From Phoronis australis (lineage: Eukaryota > Phoronida > Phoronidae): a stretch of DNA of 64,000 bases. The DNA lies in assembly GCA_002633005.1 (NCBI GenBank), contig NMRA01000084.1, positions 110,320 through 174,319 on the forward strand, written 5' to 3'. How positions within the stretch are numbered: the stretch's first letter is position 1; each line of letters opens with the position of its first letter. The notes beneath the pieces were generated by a model. It was not told the origin of the DNA and ran no database searches. It saw only the letters and a list, made by a program, of their open reading frames with translations. This document shows positions 14,301 to 24,669 of this stretch, piece after piece. Both the position numbers and the translations under genes were made by a program.

Positions 14301-17300
14301 ACACACAATTCCCTGTCATCTCCATTTACTGCCAGTGGAATTCACCATCATGACAGGCCAGTGCACGCAGAATTCATTGTCAGCAGTTGGAATTTTCAGT
14401 GTCCTGATTGGTCATAACCTATCGGTGTACCGGTGATGACAAAACAGAATGTTTCCAATTAGTTTTAACACCTACTGTAGATCAACTGAGAAGTTGGTCT
14501 TGACATGTCATTACTGACTGACTTTTCCATAATTGCATACAATGACCAGCAATTGACCGCAAATTTGTATCATGTTAATAATCAAGAATGATATTGGATA
14601 CAGGCAGCTAGTGCAGTGGTTCTAGAAAGGACCTCGATGAATGTCTTGTCCATGGGAAATTGTGGAAATTATGGATCTTTAAAGATGATTTGCATGCTTC
14701 TTAGTATATGCAAATGTATAGCGGGAAGTAAACAACAATGCTATTTTAACATAATCTATCTTAATCAGGTGCATTTGCATTCAATGATAATTCATAAATG
14801 TGAAAACAAAAGAATTATGCGAATGTCAAGTGACCTTTGCACTATTTGCGTACCTTGCGCCTGCAGGTTCACACAGCCTGCACCATGCAGTGTTTTTCCC
14901 TAGAACCTAGTCATAATACTTGCTGGACACGGTTCAGTGATTTGTGGCAGTTCATTTTTGCCACTAAACTTGTTCTTAAAAACATTTGCCAATTTTCAAC
15001 CAACTTCATATTCACATTGTGGCTATATGTTGTGTTTCTTACTAATTTAGCCAAGCAATCACAGAGATAAGGAATAAACTTGCAAGTTCCGCTTTACATT
15101 TTGGCCAGTGCACAAATGAATTTCTCACAGTACGTCTTGTCTACCAAAATAATTTTTTTATTGTTTTTCAATGCCTTTAAACGTTGTTGTGAATGGCCTC
15201 AATTTGTCCAGTTCATCTCATGGTAGATAAGAAATAAACAGCAGAAGGATAAAACATTACTTATGTGTTGCTCATCTTGTATAGAAAATGGGAAAATCAA
15301 AGCTCTTCAGACTCCACTGCATTTTGTCCTAAATTGGCAAGATTATTGTCTTCTGTTTTCTTCCATGTTTCCGCCACCAGAATACAAGTTTGTTATTTTC
15401 AATCAGAAGGTGACGGTTCCTGTTGAGCATTATTTCAAAACCTACTGCAGGTAACTCATTGTCGCACACCTGTGAGTACAGTAAAATCTTTTTGGACTCA
15501 ATAAAGAAAAACAACTGCTTTCTCATTTTTATGTGAGGCAGTAATTTAAAACTTCACAGTTGTCAGTTTCATCCCGAATCTACCAGCGTAGGTGCCATAC
15601 TTTGCACAACCATGGCCATTTGCAGCAATGTCAGAAGCCGTTCAATATAAAACGGAAAAGATTTAGGTGTGGAACTGGTGAGTTGCTGATTGGGATCAGA
15701 GCATGATGAATGTCCAGTGATTAAGATAGGCATAATTTTTAGCATCCCCCACACTTGTAATGTCACCAGTCCAAGTGTCATGGGCAGTTTTGGTTGTTAG
15801 ATAACAAATTAGTAATAGTGTTAGCGTTCACAGAGTAGTTGTGCTCAGAATTTTGTTTTTGCCTTTTCTCTCCACACCTTAGCACCTGTCCGCCCACACG
15901 CTCCTTGTGTGTTTTTGTTAGAAGGATTACTGACATCTCTATTGTTACCCATAACTGTGTACTGTCACTGGGTTTGCTATTGCACATTAAATAAAATAAA
16001 AACTGTCAGCACAAAAGCACTTCATCAATTGCAGAGACGCTAATTTTTTGTTTTCAAAAACAGAATACATTTTAGCACGCATGAAATTATGTTTTCTTTT
16101 GGATTTTTAAATTAACAAAGTCTCTTTTACTATTTCGTATTGATTAAGGACATAAAAATGATCAGGGATTGCCTTATGATTTCCTGTACACTTATGTTGC
16201 AACTCGGTTTTACTGACAGAAAGGTGCATGCTATGTGTAGTGTTTTTCAAAACCATAAAAACAGCAGCTGAACATGTCGGCTACGAACCGATTGGGAGTA
16301 GATTTGTGTCGAGGGTCCATCTCGGGTAACAAATTTGATTTATGAAAATTTTTGATAATTAAAAACCAAAAATGATTGAATTATGGTATCTACTACTGAA
16401 ACTCGTGAATTGCTTTCTAAGCTGTTAATTCTGTGAAAGAAATACGATTCTGCGAATTTTGGCCATTTTTTGTTATCAGTGATATAATCAGGGTCTGTAC
16501 ACTGGATGGCTAAATTTGAAGAATTGATCTATTATCCTTTTAGTGGTGTTTGCAGAATGCTCGTCTTTATTTCTTATGCGTTTACTTGGCAGACAGAAAC
16601 ACACCAAGGCGTGAACGTAATGTGATATTTAGACGAGTATTTTATCTGAAGATCTGTGATCTTCCCCAAACCGTACAATCTTGACAAATCCAAACAAAAG
16701 AAATCAAAAACAATTCCCCTTTTACATGTTCCAAGACTGTGAAATCCCATAATTTTTCAAAATTTTGTTTTGTGACATCAGTGATACAGAACCTGAACAT
16801 GGAAAAGCATTGATTAGGCACTATACATTATGAAAAAAATAAGAAAAAAATCACTCGTCTACTACATTGTGTCATAAATCGGTGAGGTTTTACTGCAGTT
16901 TCAGCTTCAGTTTAGCCAGCTGTGTTTAGTATACAACAGCATATTCAAATGATTGATAATAGGCTCAATACATCAAGAATGATGATGCGGGCTATTAACT
17001 TTAATTTATTAATTCCATGGTGTTTATGCACTAGCTATCATGGTGTGGCTTGTGTTTTTGAGAAACATGCCAACCTATGTATAACTGTTATGTTTAATGC
17101 GTTGTTGACTGTGTGTTGTCCATCAGTTCTCTTTTTGTTTTGCACCTCTGTTATGCTTCGCTGGTAACTGCCTTCTCAAACTTTCAAACGGAAATCAAAC
17201 TAAAAAAATCAAGTCTATAAAAATGTTGCCTACATTGTCCTATTGTTGTAATTTACAAACAAATGTGGAAATTCATATTCCAGTCATTTTACCACCAATT

Positions 17301-20300
17301 TGTCATTTATTTACACCTAACTGAATTGTTGTCCCATTCTCATTTTGTCTAATGGAAAAACACTTGCGGTAAAAACGTTGTGTTAATTACTCCTTTATGA
17401 TGTGATCGATTCTAATTTGAACCGTCCTTGTCACTGAATCACACTGGTTAGAATAATCACAGTTTTCCATTGGAGAATGAGTTGAAGGAATGTATGAATC
17501 AAGGCTGTAGCTGGTGGTTAATTTTGGAACTTAAGCCAGAGTAGCACTTGCATTCGGCTGGATTTATTGTTTGAAGCTTCACCCACTGGTGTGAAAGGTT
17601 GTGATTTGTCTCCCGTGGAGATAGCTATAGGATTTTCAACAAAATGCTGAAGCAATCATCATTCCGGTAAAATCTCACCAAGTTCTACCGAAAACATTTG
17701 GCAAAAAGCACTTTTTTCATGTTCAAAGGCTTTTAACATGCTAACATTGTGTGATTTTTCAAACTATTGTGTGTTAGTAGGTTTGGTACGGAATGTTATA
17801 AAAAAGCGTTGTTTTAGTACTAATGTCTCATTTATATCAAAAATGAGACAGCAGAAATTCATTTGTTCACTATATTGTGTCCTAAATTGGTGAGATTTTT
17901 CCTCAAGTGTTACTGAATGTTGGATCCAACGGTAACTAGCAAGTAACAGAATTAGGTGTGTACGTTTGCGTGTCTGTCTGTTATAGGAAGAAGGAAGTGG
18001 TGATGACGGAGGAGGAGAAAAGACTGAAACGATGTAAGGAGAATCAGGAGATTGCCACCAGGGAGCGCCAGCGTCAGGACGACTTCCGGCGCAAGCAGCA
18101 TGCAGCCATTGTGATCCAGCATGCCTGGGGAATGTACAAGTTCAAGAATAAAGGGGTGCTGGCCAACGCACGCGATGCTATACGACTGAAGAGACTGGAC
18201 GCCGGTGAAGGCGAGTGGAAGAAACAAATAGCTGCCTTGACCATACAGCTGGCTTGGAGGAAATACTATAGGTATAAATTTACTGAAGGAAGGAAATATT
18301 GTGTGGGCAATGGTTTGTGGTGTACTGAACCAACGAAGCATGTGTTACGGATTTCCCTATATTCTCTGCAGTATTGGGGCATAGGGAATCACTATGAACA
18401 AGATTTGAAATGTTACAGATTTTGGGCATTTAGTTTAGAAACAAAGATATTTGAAAACTGTTACAAATATATGTAAACTCGAGTCAGTTGTTGAGTGGGT
18501 GGAAAAAAAGAGTGTCAATCCTGAGCTATGTTCTCGTAGTGGTACCACATTTTTCTTGTGCCAAAGAGAATGGTGTATTGAAAATATTAAAAGCTGATTT
18601 TTCATGCTTAGAGAAAATGTGTTCACGAAAAATCTCAATGACTATTAAGTCCACTTAATGTCGTTCCTCGCAACAGTAATTAGGTCAAGCCCATTGCACA
18701 AACTTCAAACTCAAATCGGTCAGGTTTGCAGCATTGAATGCTCTAGCTGATGTAATCACAATCAACGCTATGGTTTTATCAAAATTGTGTATTTTGGATA
18801 GCTTACTATGATAATGGAACAAAACAAAAGTTTACACCCAGAAACATAAACTGGAGAATGGTTTTGGAAAGTGGCGTTACATAGGGCTTTAAGCATACCA
18901 TGTCTTTTACAGAGACCTTAATTATCAGAATTTCACCGTTTCTGTGTTGGCATGGAGTATGTTTTGTCTGCCACCTTTTGACCCAATTCCGCGTGTTACA
19001 TGCCATTGACAAATAGTCTAGCTTTACTCAGTGTTGATTTAATTTCCCCGATGGTGCGAATCGACCGTAGCTGAAGCCTATAACAGTGCAGTACCTTGAA
19101 CACGCTCCTTTTAAAAACTTCATTGACAGTGGCAGCAGGCCACACACTTGATCAGTTTGCAGTTTAAAAACCAAGACAAACCCAACTAAATCTGATTGCT
19201 CTGCAGTAATAAGCTCGCCTGCTGCAGAGCAGTTTTCTACAAGCCAGTTGTGCATGTCCATCTACAAGCTGCACTTCTTCACTTCACTGGAGAGTGCGAG
19301 TGCCAAACTACAGGTGTTTTGTCATGCCGCCTCAAGGGTATTACGAGAAAAGACAGCTCACTTGAGGCATGCAATGGAACAAAGAGAGATAGAATGCAAA
19401 AAAGAAAGTTCAAAATGCTTTGTGTTTTTTGCAATTTCGGACTGCATGATGGCGGCCTCTCACAGAGCATCGCACTCCAACCATGTCAGCTTTAAAAGTC
19501 ACTTTTTAAAGAAAGTTGCGACGTCTGAAGAAAGGACCAATTGCACAGTAATTATCACCACTTGATAATTAAGGAAATTAGTTTTTATATAAGTGCGAAT
19601 GCGAATGATTAGTTTTATAATCACTACAGGTTCAATTCAAAATTTCCATATTAAAGTAATTGAAAAACATCAAATTGGTCACGAAATTTCATAAATTGCT
19701 CATAAATTTTGCTAATTACACTTAGTGAGATTGAAGGTAATTACTTCACCGCATTTATCACCTTGTGCCACCCTTGCAGTTAAAGTGTACGCAACATGAC
19801 TCTAGTACCTCAAAATATATTTTATTATAAATATCTTACTTGATTTCAGTGCCTTTAGTGCACAGCTCATAAAGAAACACGTAAAAATTGAAAAAATTAA
19901 TAATTATGTACAACGTCATGGGTTGAACCCAAGTCGTTCGGCACACTGTTCGGATCAGCAACCAAGTGTATAGAGTGAAGTGAAAGTAAAGTATATTTAG
20001 CGTCGAGAAGGTTCGTAGAGGGATGAAAAGATGTGTTTGCGGAGGCTGCAGCAACAGCAGTCAGACGGAGAACGTCTCGGTGTTCCGAAGGACGCCAAAG
20101 TTGCGCAATAGTGGCATCGCTTCGTGCGCCGAACGAGAGTGTGGGACCTCAGCGTGGACCAAGCGATTCTGTCCGGGGCCACTCTGTGTTCTGCCCACTT
20201 TGAGGAGTCGTGTCCAATCAGAGGAGATGTTACGATGAAGGCCTGGTTCAATAAAGGACAATATTTACTATTCAGAAACATCGGCTCTTTATTCAGGATC

Positions 20301-23300
20301 GTCTGTTAGATGACTGGGTTGACTGGCCGAGCCCGAGGCCGCTTCTCTCGCGGGAGGATCCAGTTCGTAAGGCCTCAAAGTAGAAAAGTACGCAGCTGAA
20401 AACATATCAAACTCGTTCTCGCTTTCGTGCAACCCCATTTCGTCATTCTTGCCACCATTCTCGTACGTTTCTTCATAGTATTTGTTCATTTCTTGCTCAT
20501 AATCGTTGTCGCTTTCAAATTCCCTACTCTCCGTCGTTGTTCCGCAATGCTAGTCGCTGATCTCTTGTGTTCAACCCATGATGTCACATGGCGGGAAATG
20601 TGAAAATTGGCAAAACTGAAAGAGAAATCAAAATTTCGAGCTAATGACACAAAATAATCATGGATTTGGCTAAATTTTACGTCATACATTTAGTCTGTGG
20701 CCACCGGTAATTCGAAATGTGCAAAAATCCATGGTGTGTACTGTTTAAAGGTCTATTTTTGTGCGCTCACATATCTTTGGTCAATTAAGTTGTCATCTCC
20801 ACCCATTTGGTGTCCGCTGTCAAAACCCTCAGTCAATGGTTGTTTGTGAAATTTCATAGACCAATTCCTATCATTTATGAAATGTCGTGGGCGAATTTCC
20901 AAAGAGGTGTGACTACTGCTGTGCCCACTAGTGGCAATTTGTGTTTTTTGTGTTAGCCTTGGTATTTAAAAGATTTCTCGATGCATTTTCATGATACTTG
21001 GCAAATAGATTTCTCTTATTCTGTTATTTTTTAATTTTCAGATATACTCAATATATTCTGCGCCATCTTGTGGCCGTATTTATCATTTTTGCATCTGTTT
21101 GTTGATATTACTCTCCCCATTTGCCAAAATGCTTGAGGAGGAGACAGTGTGACAAAGTAGTTTGAGCTGTGGGCTCTAGTTTTGGAGAGCCGAGTTCGAT
21201 TCCTGGCTTTACTTGCAGTCAAGCATAGCATAAGTGGGTCTCCTACTCGTTTAGGCTCGGTCTTGCCATTGAGTATATGCAAGGGAGTGAATGAGAACCT
21301 GGATATAATGCGAATTTCTGAGGTGGTCCTTCACACCCTGTAAAGTGATGCTTCATGCGATGCAGACGCGTTGTAGAAGAATAGGAAAGGATTTTGTAGA
21401 TATAGTTGGGAGGATACCATGTGACAGCTGTCATTTTATTGCAGGAGAAAAATAATGCAGACGTTGACTCCTCAGCGAAGTCGAGTAATTCATATGTGGG
21501 ACCCGGAGGTGATCGCTGCTAAGCAGAGGATGTTAATGGAAGAGATCTATAGTGAGTTGATCAAAAAGAAGTGAACAAACGTACCGTCTTGTACGCGCTT
21601 AGAAAATTTAAACACTGTGGGTTCCTTTTCATTCTAGGTCGTATGATTGATTGGTGTTAATCAAGAAGAGTGTGGCTTGTTATTTTTCAGAAACACATTT
21701 GATTAAAATGGTTCATGAAGCCATCCCATATTAAGTGTGAGCGTTGGCTTAAGTCAAATGTATGTCAGTTGTAGAGATAAGTGTTTCTCTGTTTTAAAGA
21801 TGCAATGTCTCGTTTGCAAGAACGTCTATGTGATCTTGTTCGCTGTGACTCGGAGTCCCTGTTTCCGTTTTCAGCAAGCAAATTCAAAAGTTTATCCATT
21901 TGACAATTAACAAATTCTGTTATTCTATTTTGATGTGATAAGTATTGTAAACATGATCGGGGAATTGCCTTGCTTTTTCTATTGAATTATTCTTCAGCTC
22001 CGTTTTACCAAAACCGGAAATAGAACAGGGCTATTTTCTGGAAATGATCACTGGTCACTTAGTGGTCAGAATTTGGTGGATTATATTCTTAATTTTGGTA
22101 AATAGTACCATAAATAAATATAATTATAATTAGAGTTAGAGTAATTTCTATGGAAACACATAAATTCTGTTCGAAATCTTTAATTAATGTGTGAAAAAGT
22201 TTGATTCTGCAAATTCCATTATTGCTGAAGGCCAAATTCTCTACCACTGATAGCAAAGGTAGACACAAAAATATGCCTGATTTCCAAAATGAGGTATTTT
22301 CTTATCTCCGGGACAAAGGAGAATTCTAGCGCCGTGTAATCTGGAACAGCCCTAGTATGTTGAGGTTAATTATTAATTAGCCATACGACAAGGAACAGTA
22401 TTTTGTCTGACTACATCTGTCCTGTAATGTGCCACAGAGGTAAATTATGCTCTTTAAATGTGATTGATAAGAAATACACTTTTGTGAATGTTAAACTAAG
22501 CAACCGTGTTTTTGTTGTGACCTTACCTACTGTTTTTTTTAATACAGCCGAACAGCTTATAGCCCCTGAGTGGAACCCAACCTTAAAGAGGCCAATCCGG
22601 CCATCATGGTTCAAGTACATACCCTCTGCTGCTGGTATGTGTTATTTTGAATGTACTCATTGCCACCGCAATCTTCAGAAATGTCAAGCAATATCATATT
22701 TTCATAAAATCAACAGAACAAATTGTGGTTTGCCTGTAATTTTCTGATGATTGTTGTCACAATTTGTGGCTTAACTTTGTGGAGTCTAAGGTCTGTCTAG
22801 TGTCTTGTTTCTTAATGCTGCATTTCGCCCTGTTTAGCTGACTTAAAACGAAAATTGAATTAGACCTTTTGCTCTCATCAAACCAGTCTTGTAGAAGTCA
22901 AGTGCGAATGGAGCTGCATGTTTGTTTTTGTATTCCAAAAATGGTCATCTATTATACATATAGGTGTAGGTGCATATTGCTGTCATCTCTGTCTGCTGTT
23001 CATCCATTTGTTTGTTTCTTCTCGTGCGATTGACTGTAGAATTAGTTGCCCAAAACATTTTATTTACGGTTTGGGAACAATTGTTTATTACGTTCTAGTA
23101 TAAAGACACCGCAACACAAACGATCACTCCCTGACAATAAAAAGGGGAAAATGAAATGTTTTACTGACCTATTTACTTATTTCAGAGGATTGAGGATAAG
23201 ATGAGGGGAATCAAAAGTATTTTAGAGATGACTTTAGCTCTTGCCACCTCTGGTTAGTTGAATTGTGTTATTGGGAAGTGTAGACCAATTATATATTAGC

Positions 23301-24546
23301 AGACATCTGCAAATTATTGTTGCTGAGGTGCTTAAATTCAGCACAGTTCGTGCAGATTTGAACAAAGTCGGGGAATTCCTTTCTGCATCAAAAATTTCCA
23401 AAATTTTGGTTTGAGGACCTAGTATTTTACAAAAAAATTCTAAGAGCTCTTTGATTACAGTTACGTGTAAAGTGCCCTTTCTTGTTTTTTCAGCGCTTTC
23501 CTTTAATTTTGCAATTGACCAGTATCACGGGCCAAGTGAACGACATGGTGCTACTTACTATGAGAAGAATACAGAGTACACAGGAGGTGAGGGTGTGGGC
23601 AAATACTCTTGAAATCAAACTGTGGCTTTGAGGCTATAACAGACGTATAGTGTCTATGACAACATGGAAATTCAGCAGATTTAACGTTTGTCTGAAGCCA
23701 CGGTTAAATTTTTGGAAAAAAATTAAATCGGGCAAAAAGTAAAGTCTCCGATGATATACTCATAGCTTCTTGTTACTAAATCATTTCTAGACTATGATGC
23801 ACTGATAAGTACGTGACTAAATCTTTATTCGGCAATTGTGGACGCGCGAGACCAAATTTATGTAAATTTTAAGTGTTAAGTCACCGTTCATATCAGATCC
23901 CTGATCGACAGCAAGACCAGCATATATACATATACATATACATATATATATGCATATATGTATAGACAGGTTTCTGTTTGTTGCACCATAGAGAGTGCAC
24001 CCACATCTAGTGACAGGGTTAATATAGTGCTTTTTGTGACCACATTCGCATGTTCACATCAGTCCCGTGACTTACGTAAGTGAAAGGGGAGACGAGAACC
24101 CGAAACAATATGCCCCTGCATTGTACTTCCGGTGCTCAATTTGCCCATAGCTTGGTAATATTCATTCAAAAGTTAAATGAACGCAATAGTTCCTGCGATT
24201 TTGTTTAAGTTACAGCGTGTCCAGGCATGCCTTGTGCAAATTATTGGACTGTGTTTGCCATTTTAAGTGCAAGTGTATGATTTACAGCACCATCTGTGTG
24301 TGTGTGCGTTAGGAGGGAGTTTTCACACTTTATCATGAAACTGTGAAAATTAATATGCAAGTGAGTGGGTATCTTGAGTTTTTCAATTTAAGTGTCCATT
24401 TAGCATACTTTCATCATTAGTCAAAGTGTAAAGTGAGATAATGTGATTATTTGTTATTGAATTTCATTTCAGACGATCTCAGACAGATCAAATTGTCGGA
24501 CAGTCCAGAACCTAAAAATTACTCATACAATTTGTATGAGTATTGA
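2292..24546 (+). CDS. IQ-motif protein gene, 3' part (eight exons)
   Basis: Exons: 2292-2383, 2613-2735, 9822-9941, 17987-18271, 21445-21551, 22548-22634, 23494-23586, 24473-24546. All have AG acceptors and GT donors, and their phases agree at every joint (2,2,2,2,1,1,1), giving 981 nt = 326 residues plus TGA. Numbering from the first visible residue, SKFRGFRVRK at 1-10 is the C-terminal half of an IQ motif whose I-Q pair must lie in an exon before the window. Two further IQ motifs are IQHAWGMYKFK (155-165) and IQLAWRKYYRR (198-208). Residues 31-60 and 113-150 are charged and probably helical. The C-terminal 118 residues hold WDPEVIAAKQ and RPIRPSWFKYIP, with no domain I recognise. IQ motifs bind calmodulin or EF-hand light chains; a cytoskeletal or ciliary role is only inference. 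Introns run from 229 to 8045 bases. The start is outside the window. I do not recognise the orthologue. Confidence 0.82.
2613..2735 (+). CDS. IQ-protein exon B
   Basis: The acceptor is tttgttttgcag and the donor is gtgagt. The exon completes the lysine codon left by exon A and again ends with two codon bases. It encodes a highly charged segment (KRADEEYRRKEDVRNKNEID onward) followed by ATMDTMQPPLVSKK. The first half is likely a long charged helix. Confidence 0.82.
2923..3368. mobile_element. MITE-like element with ~28-bp inverted ends
   Basis: The left end TACCGGGGCTTTCCGCAGAT (2923 onward, continuing GAGCCCAC) matches the reverse complement of the right end TACCGGGAATTTCCGTAGAT (continuing AAGCCCAT) with about four differences. 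Both ends border a TA dinucleotide, compatible with a TA target duplication. The interior repeats the phrase cccatgg/gggcatttatttgg two to three times. No coding capacity. Confidence 0.6.
3487..4072 (-). CDS. Candidate small two-exon gene nested in an intron of the IQ gene
   Basis: Exon 1 is 4072-4043 (ATG, MAEEGKSLVA, donor GTAAGT, phase 0). A 94-base intron ends at an acceptor reading ccaccttgcag. Exon 2 is 3948-3487, phase 0, open for 153 residues to TAA, starting DDAMFVKAPRFRSTRQKRPA. The predicted 163-residue protein is basic and rich in Ser, Thr and Arg, with no signal peptide, membrane helix or domain that I recognise. The exact phase match and an open frame of this length in AT-rich DNA support it. 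Against it: the intron is very short, no orthologue is known to me, and a transposon relic begins only 40 bases upstream of the ATG, so the promoter is unclear. AATAAA on this strand occurs near 3176-3181. Confidence 0.45.
4112..5871. mobile_element. hAT-like non-autonomous DNA transposon relic
   Basis: A perfect 11-bp inverted repeat, CAGGGATATAC at 4112-4122 and GTATATCCCTG at 5861-5871, bounds 1760 bases. Further inward the two ends share CTCGCC/GGGCGAG phrases over about 110 bases as an imperfect inverted repeat. CAGGG ends are common in hAT elements. Flanks (gtggaagt and ggaaggat) share only a displaced ggaag, so an 8-bp target duplication is not shown. Open frames inside (for example 5236-5712 minus) show no transposase motif. 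Confidence 0.55.
4306..5409. mobile_element. Second TIR element nested in the hAT-like relic
   Basis: ATTCGCTCTAATAAGCGCCC (4306-4325) and the reverse complement of 5390-5409 (ATTCGTCCTAATAAGCGCCC) match at 18 of 20 bases. The right end repeats the GCGCTTAT phrase three times (5339-5400). The ~1.1-kb interior has no recognisable coding. The head ACCGTATTCG resembles heads at 30253 and 62723. Confidence 0.5.
7463..7507. repeat. 45-base near-perfect palindrome
   Basis: Two perfectly complementary 22-base arms (7463-7484 and 7486-7507; the left arm starts TGTCCTTTGTGGAGG) are separated by one base. Flanking sequence is not complementary. It would extrude as a hairpin. It lies in intron B-C of the IQ gene. 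Confidence 0.9.
9822..9941 (+). CDS. IQ-protein exon C
   Basis: The acceptor is ttcgtccttag and the donor is gtaagt. The phase is 2 at both ends. It encodes 39 full codons including TMDTANSSGIDYYNIGVG and PEQPKPRK, a polar and probably unstructured linker. The TMDT tetrapeptide also occurs near the end of exon B (ATMDT), which may be chance or an old exon duplication. Confidence 0.75.
9942..17986. other. Long intron C-D, decayed dispersed repeats only
   Basis: 8-kb intron. Stretches at 12563-12627 and 52911-52973 share a diverged repeat (gagatatga-ttttcc--agttg-ccaaa-ttgga). Stretches at 16850-16905, 17865-17915 and, more weakly, 18700 share a phrase like tgtgtc-taaat-ggtgag-ttt. A block near 16160-16480 recurs near 21950-22240. 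Every open frame here is short and lacks splice context; no exon or RNA gene seen. Confidence 0.5.
17987..18271 (+). CDS. IQ-protein exon D (two IQ motifs)
   Basis: The acceptor is tctgttatag and the donor is gtataa at 18272. The 285-nt exon is the longest of the gene and has higher GC than its flanks. It encodes a charged helix (MTEEEKRLKRCKENQEIATR and onward), then AAIVIQHAWGMYKFK and AALTIQLAWRKYYR. These are two IQ motifs spaced 43 residues apart; the second is completed across the intron by exon E. Confidence 0.88.
20023..20309 (+). pseudogene. THAP zinc-finger fragment, frameshifted
   Basis: The frame opens with ATG at 20023 and MKRCVCGGCSNSSQTENVSV, with the two N-terminal Cys of a C2CH THAP finger. 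The second half, in another frame, reads FVRRTRVWDL and LSGATLCSAHFEESC, with the C-x2-H pair. A frame change near 20107-20112, together with an in-frame TAG, separates the halves, so the finger cannot be made. THAP domains bind DNA in transposases and in host regulators. The frame stops at TAG 20307-20309, soon after the finger, so no catalytic part remains. Confidence 0.6.
20289..20560 (-). pseudogene. Acidic N-terminal-like fragment opposite the THAP relic
   Basis: The minus-strand frame reads ESREFESDNDYEQEMNKYYE, later FSAAYFSTLRPYELDPPARE, ending TAA at 20291-20289. It is acidic and ends in a PYELDPP phrase. It resembles acidic PY-x-x-EP leaders I associate with transposon-borne proteins, but this is weak. 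Its start is uncertain: an ATG lies at 20489 and the frame is open upstream to a TAG near 20553. Confidence 0.3.
21130..21395 (+). repeat. Decayed tRNA-headed SINE
   Basis: A B-box-like GAGTTCGATTCC (21192-21203) follows a tRNA-like arm (gggctctagttttggagagcc). A body of about 190 bases follows, and the repeat ends about 50 bases before exon E. The A box is degenerate and the tRNA fold does not close, so it is not a functional tRNA. Confidence 0.4.
21445..21551 (+). CDS. IQ-protein exon E
   Basis: The acceptor is ttttattgcag. The donor is GTGAGT at 21552, giving phase 1, which matches exon F. It encodes RKIMQTLTPQRSRV, then IHMWDPEVIAAKQRMLMEEIY. If the intron is kept, the frame runs seven more codons to a TGA at 21572-21574, giving a shortened protein that ends in KKK. 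The spliced form is preferred because three further exons follow in phase. Confidence 0.8.
22548..22634 (+). CDS. IQ-protein exon F
   Basis: The acceptor is tttttttaatacag, with a long T-run, and the donor is gtatgt. The exon supplies the last two bases of a threonine codon, then EQLIAPEWNPTLKRPIRPSW and FKYIPSAA. Phase 1 at both ends. The W, P and aromatic residues suggest a conserved peptide segment, but I do not recognise the domain. Confidence 0.78.
23494..23586 (+). CDS. IQ-protein exon G
   Basis: The acceptor is cttgttttttcag and the donor is gtgagg. It is phase 1 at both ends and encodes LSFNFAIDQYHGPSERHGAT then YYEKNTEYTG. A second frame is also open across this exon, but only this frame fits the phases of exons F and H. 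Confidence 0.72.
24473..24546 (+). CDS. IQ-protein terminal exon H
   Basis: The acceptor is atttcatttcag. After completing an Asp codon it encodes DLRQIKLSDSPEPKNYSYNL, YEY and a TGA at 24544-24546. The last codons lie on a 23-base palindrome (24520-24542). A variant poly(A) signal ATTAAA stands at 24664-24669, about 120 bases after the stop. Confidence 0.75.
24520..24542. repeat. Coding palindrome in IQ exon H
   Basis: Eleven-base perfectly complementary arms around one base (TACTCATACAA / TTGTATGAGTA). The palindrome encodes the last eight residues YSYNLYEY just before the stop codon. Confidence 0.85.
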
Positions 24547-24663
24547 TGTTATTGTGGGTGCGTCAGTGTTGTAATTGAAATGGACAACTTCGTATAATGC
24601 TGGCACCGTCAGGAAGAATTATGGGACTGGAGGTCGCAGGACTTGTGAAAAGGAGAAGGCAGT

Positions 24664-24669
24664 ATTAAA
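24664..24669 (+). promoter_or_regulatory. Candidate poly(A) signal of the IQ-protein gene
   Basis: ATTAAA, the commonest variant of AATAAA, lies 118 bases beyond the stop codon and is the first such hexamer after it. It overlaps the stop codon of the candidate minus-strand gene below. The cleavage site was not determined. Confidence 0.4.

Larger units (their letters stand above)
19916..20581. mobile_element. 666-bp TIR-bounded mini-element carrying a THAP fragment
   Basis: Perfect 13-bp inverted ends, TCATGGGTTGAAC at 19916-19928 and GTTCAACCCATGA at 20569-20581, extend imperfectly to 18 bp (17 of 18). Inside are a plus-strand THAP reading frame (20023 on) and a minus-strand acidic frame (20560 to 20289), which converge near 20300. 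P, Kolobok and ISL2EU transposons all encode THAP domains, so the family is open. No clear target duplication (gtacaacg versus tgtcacat). Confidence 0.55.

Noticed and set aside
22403-22747. 114-codon frame taken as one exon
   Set aside because: Only 22548-22634 inside it is exonic; the flanks hold the T-run acceptor and GTATGT donor of exon F.
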